NCBI GenBank assembly: GCA_007129635.1
Contig: SKVE01000281.1
Coordinates: 1-8,773 of the forward strand
Reading direction: 5' to 3'
DNA length: 8,773 nt
Origin: Planctomycetaceae bacterium
Lineage (GTDB): Bacteria > Planctomycetota > Planctomycetia > Pirellulales > Pirellulaceae
In this document: positions 1 through 5,561 of the stretch, piece by piece
How the letters are laid out: every line of letters starts with the position of its first letter
How positions within the stretch are numbered: the first letter of the stretch is position 1
Program-made: the position numbers and the translations under genes
The notes under the pieces: generated by a model
Database searches by the model: none
Told to the model about the DNA's origin: nothing
What the model saw: the letters and a program-made list of their open reading frames with translations, nothing else

Positions 1-1
1 G

Positions 2-1327
2 CCCTCGCGAACGGACGACCTGACCGCCACTCGCCCGGCGGTACCCCGAGTTGATCCGGCCGATGGTGTGATCGAATCACCGCAGCCATCGGCGCCCGAC
101 GCCGAACTGCCGCCACTACCGCCAGGGTTCCCGAGCGACGAGGAATTGCAAGCCAATTGGCCGCGGTTTCGCGGCTGGGATGGTTTGGGCATCGTCCAAG
201 ACCGCTTGCCCAGGGATTGGCAGATCGAGACCGGCGAGGGGATTCTTTGGAAGACCGAGGTGCCCTTGCCCGGCAATAGTTCGCCGATCCTCTGGAACGA
301 TCGCATCTTCCTGACCGGCGCGGACGAGCAGCAACGAGAAGTCTTCTGCTTCGACGCCTCGACGGGCCAATTGCTGTGGCGTCAGGAAGTGCCGAGCACG
401 GCGGAGAGCACGGCTGAGGTTCCCAAGGTGATGGAAGCCACCGGCTACGCCGCGCCAACCCCGGTAACCGACGGGCGCCGCGTGTACGCCATCTTTGCCA
501 ACGGCGATCTGGCCGCGTTCGATTTCGAAGGCCGAGTGCGTTGGGCGCGCAGTCTGGGCATTCCGAAGAACGCCTACGGCCACGCGTCCTCGCTGGCCAT
601 GTACCAGGATCGGCTGATCGTGCAATTCGATCAGGGGATCCGAGACGAAGAACTGTCGCGTCTGTTTGCGCTGGACGCAGCCACCGGCCAGACCATCTGG
701 GAAGACGTGCGTGACGTGCCCAACTCGTGGTCCTCGCCCATCGTGATCCATGTCGACGACCAACCGCAGATCATCACCTGTGCCGATCCTTGGGTCATGG
801 CCAACTCGCCCGCCGATGGCAGAGTGTTGTGGCGAGCGGACAACTTGCGAGGGGACGTGGGACCATCGCCTGTCGCCGTCGGCCACACGGTGTACGCGGC
901 CAACGAATTCCCGGGAGTGGCGGCGATCCGAGCCGACGGGCAGGGCGATGTGAGCCAGACGCACCTGCTCTGGGAAGCCGATCTGGGTGCTCCGGATACG
1001 GCCAGTCCGTTGGCGACCGAGGAACTTGTTCTGCTGCTGGCGTCCTATGGAATCCTGACCTGTTACGACGCGATCGAAGGCGGTGATCCGCTGTGGGAAC
1101 TGGATTTCGATGCCTCGTTCACTGCGTCGCCGACTCTGGTCGGAGACCAGATCCTGCTGCTGGGCGAAGACGGCGAGGTCTACGTGGTGGAAGCGACCGC
1201 GGAAGAAGGCCGGATCGTGGCGGAAAACCATCTGGGCGAACCGTGCGTGACCAGCCCGATCGTCTCGGATGGTCGGGTCATCATCCGGGGCAAACAGCAT
1301 TTGATTTGTATCGGGCCCAACCCTTAA
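2..1327 (+). CDS. PQQ-like beta-propeller repeat protein (5'-partial)
   Basis: The reading frame is open from base 2 with no stop, so the true start lies left of the window. A GTG at 68 could serve as a start but has no ribosome-binding site, and the upstream codons continue a Pro/Asp/Ala-rich linker. About 441 residues are visible. The body consists of repeated blades of the PQQ/BamB type, each ending in a Gly-x-(Val/Leu)-x-Trp motif, for example TGQLLW, EGRVRW, TGQTIW, DGRVLW and DPLW, alternating with SSP/ASP/TSP-type strands. The opening WPRFRGWDGLG resembles the WPxFRGxxGxG start typical of planctomycete members. These proteins are usually exported and act as scaffolds or binding proteins. 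Nothing shows a true quinoprotein dehydrogenase: there is no heme motif and the length is too short. It ends 15 bases before the NuoEF-like gene, so co-transcription is possible, but a functional link is unproven. The family call is firm; the role is unknown. Confidence 0.88.
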   Translation, partial: PSRTDDLTATRPAVPRVDPADGVIESPQPSAPDAELPPLPPGFPSDEELQANWPRFRGWDGLGIVQDRLPRDWQIETGEGILWKTEVPLPGNSSPILWNDRIFLTGADEQQREVFCFDASTGQLLWRQEVPSTAESTAEVPKVMEATGYAAPTPVTDGRRVYAIFANGDLAAFDFEGRVRWARSLGIPKNAYGHASSLAMYQDRLIVQFDQGIRDEELSRLFALDAATGQTIWEDVRDVPNSWSSPIVIHVDDQPQIITCADPWVMANSPADGRVLWRADNLRGDVGPSPVAVGHTVYAANEFPGVAAIRADGQGDVSQTHLLWEADLGAPDTASPLATEELVLLLASYGILTCYDAIEGGDPLWELDFDASFTASPTLVGDQILLLGEDGEVYVVEATAEEGRIVAENHLGEPCVTSPIVSDGRVIIRGKQHLICIGPNP

Positions 1328-1342
1328 ACCGTACTGTGAACC

Positions 1343-3694
1343 ATGGCTGACCTTGATCTGACTTTTGTCGACGAAACGATCCAACAGATCGGACGCGGCC
1401 CCGAAGCCGTGATTCCCCTCCTGCAACGCATCCAGGACCATTACCGTTATCTGCCGGACGAAGTCCTGCATCGCTTGTGCGATCAGACCGACATCACACC
1501 GGCGTCGATCGAGGGCGTGTCGACCTTCTACACGCAATTCCGACGGCAACCGGTCGGTCGCCACCTGATCCATGTCTGCGTGGGGACCGCCTGTCACGTC
1601 AAAGGCGCGCAAATGGTCGTGGACGCCTTCCGTGGCGAACTCCACTTGCAGCAAGGATACGATACCGATCAGGCGGGCCAGTACACGGTCCAGCCAGTCG
1701 CCTGCCTGGGCTGTTGCACGCTGGCTCCGGTGGTCCAGATCGACGAAGTCACGTATGGCCATGTGACCCCGAAGATGGTCTCCGGTGTGCTTCGCGATTT
1801 CGCGCGACACCAGGACGGGGCGCCGCGGAAGACATCGACGACACATCTTGTCGCGGACGGTTCGGTCGCCGGTGAAATCCGCATCGGCCTGGGCTCGTGT
1901 TGTGTCGCGCAGGGCAGTGCCAAAGTCCGCGACGCCATCCAGGATATCCTGCAGGATACCCGAGCACCGGCCGAAATCAAACGCGTAGGATGCGTTGGGA
2001 TGTGCCACCAGGTACCGCTGGTCGAGATGGTACCGCGACAGGGCGAGAGCAGCCTGTACGCGCGTGTCCAACCGGCCGACGTGCCCTCGCTGGTCATGAA
2101 ACACTTCAAATCGCCCAGCCTGCTGCGCCGATTCACCTTTACGGCCCAGCGTTGGCTAGACCGGATCTTGACCGACGATGACGATGAACCGACGATCCAT
2201 CGGGCGGTCAGCCCTCGCGAAGGGCCCGTGTGCGCCTTTCTCGGGCCGCAAAAACATCTGGCGACCGAATATTGTGGGCAGATCGATCCGACCGATCTGG
2301 ACGAATACCAGCGACACCACGGGTTCGAAGCGTTGCGGCAGTGCATCGAATGGAACGATCCTCAGCGAATCATCGACCAGGTGCAGCAGAGCGGATTGCG
2401 AGGTCGGGGCGGTGCCGGATTCCCGACGGGGATCAAATGGCAACGCGTTCGCGAGATGCCGGGAGAGAAAAAGTATGTGATCTGCAACGGCGACGAAGGA
2501 GACCCCGGCGCGTTTATGGACCGGATGTTGCTGGAGTCCTTCCCCTACCGGATCATCGAAGGTTTGGCGATCGGCGCGCTGGCCGTCGGCGCACACGAGG
2601 GATATTTTTATATCCGTGCCGAGTACCCGTTGGCCGTCAAGCGGATCCGCGAGGCGATCGAGGTATGTTGCCAGCGTGGTATCCTGGGATCGAACGTTTT
2701 GGGCAGCCAGTTTGCGTTGGATCTGCGAGTGATGGAAGGCGCCGGCGCGTTCGTCTGCGGCGAAGAGACCGCGTTGTTGGCATCGATGCAAGGCCAGCGG
2801 GGGATGCCCCATCTGCGGCCCCCGTATCCGGCCGAGGTCGGATTGTGGCAGCGACCGACGCTGATCAACAATGTCGAAACCTATGCCATGGTGCCCTGGA
2901 TCCTGCGGCAGGGCGGTGCGGAATTCGCATCGCTGGGGACCGCCAAGAGCAAAGGCACGAAGGTCTTCGCGTTGGCCGGTAAGGTGGAGCGAGGCGGTTT
3001 GATCGAGGTGCCGATGGGCGTCACCCTGCGGCAGGTGATCGACGATGTGGGCGGCGGCGTGGCGCGAGGCAAGCGGCTGAAAGCCGTCCAGGTCGGCGGC
3101 CCGTCCGGCGGTTGCGTGCCGGCCGAACTGACCGATACCCCGATCGATTACGAAGCCCTGGCCGGTGTCGGAGCCATCATGGGCAGTGGCGGGCTGGTGG
3201 TGATGGACGAAGACGATTGTATGGTCGACATCGCTCGGTATTTCCTGCGATTTACCCAGGATCAATCCTGTGGGAAATGCACCTTTTGCCGAGTCGGTAC
3301 GCGGCGGATGCTGGATGTGCTGGACCGTCTGTGCGAAGGCCACGGGCGCAAAGGCGACCTGGAACACCTGGAACAACTATCGCGCGATGTCTGTGCTGGC
3401 AGCCTGTGCGGTTTGGGAAAGACCGCGCCGAATCCCGTGCTGTCGACCCTGCAGTATTTCCGCGAAGAATACGAAGCCCATCTGGAAGGCCGTTGCCCGG
3501 CCGGCAAATGCACGGCGCTGATCGAATACAAGATCAACGACCGCTGCATCGGATGCACGCTGTGCGCCCAGGCCTGCCCGGTCGACGCCATCCCGATGAC
3601 CCCCTACCGCCGCCACACCATCGATTCGGAAAAATGCACCCGCTGCGACACGTGCGTCCAGGTCTGCCCGGAAGATGCGGTCTACGTGGAGTGA
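1343..3694 (+). CDS. Fused NuoE-NuoF NADH-oxidising flavo-iron-sulfur subunit
   Basis: This 783-residue protein should oxidise NADH at FMN and pass electrons through iron-sulfur clusters in the cytoplasm. Residues 1-155 are a NuoE-type thioredoxin-like [2Fe-2S] domain with C79, C84, C121 and C125. Residues 178-252 are a second thioredoxin-like domain, as at the N-terminus of HydB/HoxF-type NuoF proteins, with C186, C187, C217 and C221. Residues 290-700 are NuoF: the Gly-rich NADH loop GLRGRGGAGFPTG (351-363), the FMN loop NGDEGDPGAFMDR (382-394), GEETALLASMQG (473-484), an SLBB region after about 540, and [4Fe-4S] ligands C643, C646, C649 and C689. Residues 735-775 hold a ferredoxin with both CxxCxxCxxxCP motifs complete. 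E and F are normally separate genes; here they are one chain with no frameshift. The ATG at 1343 fits the NuoE N-terminus but has no clear Shine-Dalgarno. The gene is followed after 13 bases by its likely partner. Family assignment is secure; the physiological reaction is inferred. Confidence 0.93.
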   Translation: MADLDLTFVDETIQQIGRGPEAVIPLLQRIQDHYRYLPDEVLHRLCDQTDITPASIEGVSTFYTQFRRQPVGRHLIHVCVGTACHVKGAQMVVDAFRGELHLQQGYDTDQAGQYTVQPVACLGCCTLAPVVQIDEVTYGHVTPKMVSGVLRDFARHQDGAPRKTSTTHLVADGSVAGEIRIGLGSCCVAQGSAKVRDAIQDILQDTRAPAEIKRVGCVGMCHQVPLVEMVPRQGESSLYARVQPADVPSLVMKHFKSPSLLRRFTFTAQRWLDRILTDDDDEPTIHRAVSPREGPVCAFLGPQKHLATEYCGQIDPTDLDEYQRHHGFEALRQCIEWNDPQRIIDQVQQSGLRGRGGAGFPTGIKWQRVREMPGEKKYVICNGDEGDPGAFMDRMLLESFPYRIIEGLAIGALAVGAHEGYFYIRAEYPLAVKRIREAIEVCCQRGILGSNVLGSQFALDLRVMEGAGAFVCGEETALLASMQGQRGMPHLRPPYPAEVGLWQRPTLINNVETYAMVPWILRQGGAEFASLGTAKSKGTKVFALAGKVERGGLIEVPMGVTLRQVIDDVGGGVARGKRLKAVQVGGPSGGCVPAELTDTPIDYEALAGVGAIMGSGGLVVMDEDDCMVDIARYFLRFTQDQSCGKCTFCRVGTRRMLDVLDRLCEGHGRKGDLEHLEQLSRDVCAGSLCGLGKTAPNPVLSTLQYFREEYEAHLEGRCPAGKCTALIEYKINDRCIGCTLCAQACPVDAIPMTPYRRHTIDSEKCTRCDTCVQVCPEDAVYVE

Positions 3695-3695
3695 T

Positions 3696-3700
3696 AGGAG
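3696..3700 (+). promoter_or_regulatory. Ribosome-binding site deciding the start at 3708
   Basis: AGGAG lies 7 bases before the ATG at 3708. An in-frame ATG at 3675 would add 11 residues and overlap the end of the NuoEF-like gene, but it lacks such a site, and the protein from 3708 begins directly with the [2Fe-2S] domain fold. The start at 3708 is therefore preferred. Confidence 0.8.
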
Positions 3701-3707
3701 AAAAAGC

Positions 3708-5330
3708 ATGAATCCAGACCAAATGTTGGAACTGACGATCGACGGGCAGCAGGTGCAGGTACCCAAAGGATCTTCCGTCTTGGATGCCGCGCGGCGGTTG
3801 GGGATCGATGTACCGACGCTGTGTTACCTGGAAGGCTACCACCCCTCGACCTCGTGCCAGGTGTGCGTGGTCAAGCTGGTCGACAGCGGCCGAGTGGTGG
3901 CGTCGTGCGGGATGCCCGCCAGCGACGGGTTGCGTGTCGAAAGCGAGACGCCCGAAGTGCATGCGTTGCGGCGCACGGCCCTGGAACTGCTGCTCAGCGA
4001 CCATGTGGGCGACTGCATGGCGCCGTGCTTCTTCGCCTGTCCAGCTCACATGGACGTCCAGTTAATGCTGCGCGAGATCGGCGATCAGGATCTCCGCGGC
4101 GCGATCGCCACGATCAAACAAGACATCGCGCTGCCCGCCGTGCTGGGACGGGTCTGTCCCAAGCCGTGCGAGAAAGGTTGTCGCCGCAGTAGTGCGGACG
4201 GGCCGGTCGAAGTCTGTGACCTGAAACGCGAAGTGGCGGACCGCGATCTGGCCTCGGGCGATCCCTACCTACCCGCCTGTTCCCCGGATACCGGCAAGCA
4301 GGTGGCGGTGGTCGGTGCCGGTCCGACCGGACTGGCCGCCGCGTTCCATCTTCGGTGCGCAGGGCACCAGGTCACCCTGTTCGAAGCGGCTCAGCAGGCC
4401 GGTGGGCGGTTGCGTGACGAGTTTGCTGACGAACTGCCCGTCGCGACGCTGGAAGGCGAAATCGATGTCATCCTGAAGATAGGCGTCGAACTGCGTTGTG
4501 GACAACGACTGGGCGATCATTTGGACTTGTACCCGTTGCGACAACAATTCGATGCGGTACTGGTAGCCACCGGCGCTGATGCCAAGGACCAAGCGGCCGT
4601 TTGGGGCCTGGATGTCACCAAACGCGGCGTCAAAATCAATGCCAAAACGTTCGAGACCGATGTGCAGGGTGTCTTCGCCGCAGGTAACGCCATCCGTGGC
4701 CGAGGGATGGTCGTCCGCAGTGTGGCGGACGGAAAAGAAGCCGCGGCAGCGATCTCGCAATTCGTGCTGGACAAACCGATCACGCCCGTCACGCGACCCT
4801 TCTCGTCACGGATCGGGAAGGTCACTGAGGACGAGATGCCCGAATTCTTGGCGTTGGCCGAGCCCAAACCGCCGCTGCCGGCCGATCAGGTCAGCGGGTC
4901 GCTGGAACTGCCGGTCATGTCCCAGCAGGCTCATCGCTGCCTGGCCTGCGGCTGTCCCGCTCACGGGAATTGCCGCCTGGAACGCTACGCCGCTCAATAC
5001 GGTGCCGAACCGTCCCGGTTCCAGAGCGACCGACGCGCCTTTGTCCAGGTCAATCGGCACGGCAAAGTGATCTATGAACCAGGCAAGTGCATCAACTGCG
5101 AACTGTGCATTCGAATCGCCGGGCAAGCCGAAGACGCGGTGGGGTTGAGCTTCGTCGGTCGCGGCTTCGACGTCCGAGTCGGTGTGCCTTTCCACGGAAC
5201 CATGGAACAGGCACTCGGTTCGGTCGCCGCCCGCTGCGTCGCCGTCTGTCCCACCGGGGCACTGTTCTTCTCGCCCCTGCACCAGATCGTCCAAGACCAG
5301 CCGTGCGCCGCCGACCAGGATAGATCGTAA
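3708..5330 (+). CDS. Chimeric NuoG-like/GltD-like iron-sulfur FAD oxidoreductase, apparently without NAD(P)H domain
   Basis: The product has 540 residues and is probably the second subunit of the complex with the NuoEF fusion. Domains in order: a NuoG/HoxU-type [2Fe-2S] ferredoxin with C39, C50, C53 and C67; a His/Cys segment H99, C103, C107, C111 where the NuoG His-cluster position merges into the GltD/NfnB N-terminal helical domain, which continues to C150, C154 and C158; an FAD-binding fold with GAGPTG at 203-208, AGGRLR at 231-236 and ATG at 287-289; the closing FAD segment GVFAAGN at 321-327; a Cys cluster C411, C414, C416, C422; and a C-terminal ferredoxin-like part with C461, C464, C467 and C510, C514. 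In GltD/NfnB the segment between the ATG and GVFAGGD motifs holds a Rossmann domain of over 100 residues with a GGGN-type motif that binds NADPH. Here only about 30 residues separate them and no such motif exists. The usual GD aspartate is Asn327. The FAD may thus exchange electrons with something other than NAD(P)H. Confidence 0.88.
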   Translation: MNPDQMLELTIDGQQVQVPKGSSVLDAARRLGIDVPTLCYLEGYHPSTSCQVCVVKLVDSGRVVASCGMPASDGLRVESETPEVHALRRTALELLLSDHVGDCMAPCFFACPAHMDVQLMLREIGDQDLRGAIATIKQDIALPAVLGRVCPKPCEKGCRRSSADGPVEVCDLKREVADRDLASGDPYLPACSPDTGKQVAVVGAGPTGLAAAFHLRCAGHQVTLFEAAQQAGGRLRDEFADELPVATLEGEIDVILKIGVELRCGQRLGDHLDLYPLRQQFDAVLVATGADAKDQAAVWGLDVTKRGVKINAKTFETDVQGVFAAGNAIRGRGMVVRSVADGKEAAAAISQFVLDKPITPVTRPFSSRIGKVTEDEMPEFLALAEPKPPLPADQVSGSLELPVMSQQAHRCLACGCPAHGNCRLERYAAQYGAEPSRFQSDRRAFVQVNRHGKVIYEPGKCINCELCIRIAGQAEDAVGLSFVGRGFDVRVGVPFHGTMEQALGSVAARCVAVCPTGALFFSPLHQIVQDQPCAADQDRS

Positions 5331-5456
5331 ACACCCAGCCAGGAGTTGCTTGACAATCATGGTGGCGTTGCATGACTGAGGCCGACCCCTTCCGCTGAAT
5401 CCACCAAGGAATACCTGGCCGGGTGCTTAGAGCATTGGTCGGAAACAACCTAGACT

Positions 5457-5497
5457 CGAAATCCTGAATCCGAACCAAATTCGAAATCCGAAATTCC
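5457..5497. repeat. Short degenerate CGAAATCC-type intergenic repeat
   Basis: CGAAATCC occurs exactly at 5457-5464 and again at 5482-5489, with variants CGAACCAAAT at 5471 and CGAAATTCC at 5489. Four CGAA cores thus fall within about 40 bases of AT-richer sequence. The composition contrasts sharply with the GC-rich coding DNA around it. It may be a low-complexity intergenic repeat of the kind I associate with planctomycete genomes; whether it has a function is unknown. Confidence 0.5.
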
Positions 5498-5552
5498 AGT
5501 GTCAAAAACACGCACACGAGCGACGCTGAACAAGCGCAGCATCCTGCGAAGC

Positions 5553-5556
5553 GAGG
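5553..5556 (+). promoter_or_regulatory. Ribosome-binding site deciding the start at 5562
   Basis: GAGG sits 5 bases before the ATG at 5562. The alternative upstream GTG at 5499 has no such site and would add 21 Arg/Thr/Leu-rich residues ahead of the Tat signal, so 5562 is the better start. Confidence 0.65.
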
Positions 5557-5561
5557 TACTT

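Larger units (their letters stand above)
5331..5561. other. Non-coding gap between the redox and sugar genes
   Basis: This is the only sizeable gene-free stretch. It separates two functionally unrelated gene pairs, so it should hold the end of the first transcript and a promoter for the second. I see no convincing rho-independent terminator and no good -35/-10 pair. A perfect TTGACA at 5350-5355 has no matching -10 at 16 to 18 bases. The right half contains the short degenerate repeat listed separately. A GTG at 5499 is in frame with the epimerase but is not needed as its start. Confidence 0.7.

Noticed and set aside
68..1327. Propeller protein treated as a complete gene starting at GTG 68
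   Set aside because: The frame stays open to the left edge, there is no ribosome-binding site, and no signal peptide follows the GTG, so a start outside the window is more likely.
116..2104. A 662-codon open frame on the minus strand spanning the propeller and NuoE regions
   Set aside because: It lies in the register where antisense stops correspond to sense TTA, CTA and TCA codons, which are rare here. Both sense genes share one frame, so the shadow continues across them. Its translation is rich in Arg, His, Asp and Gln without recognisable domains.
2156..3376. A 406-codon minus-strand open frame opposite NuoF
   Set aside because: It has the same antisense register as above, and the sense strand encodes a clear NuoF protein with all motifs.
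3675..3707. Upstream ATG start for the iron-sulfur/FAD gene
   Set aside because: It lacks a ribosome-binding site and overlaps the preceding gene, whereas the ATG at 3708 has AGGAG at ideal spacing.
5350..5378. Promoter with a perfect TTGACA -35 box
   Set aside because: No -10 resembling TATAAT lies at 16-18 bases; the best candidate matches two of six positions.
5424..5434. Small hairpin TGCT-TAG-AGCA as a terminator
   Set aside because: The stem is only four pairs and no T-run follows it.
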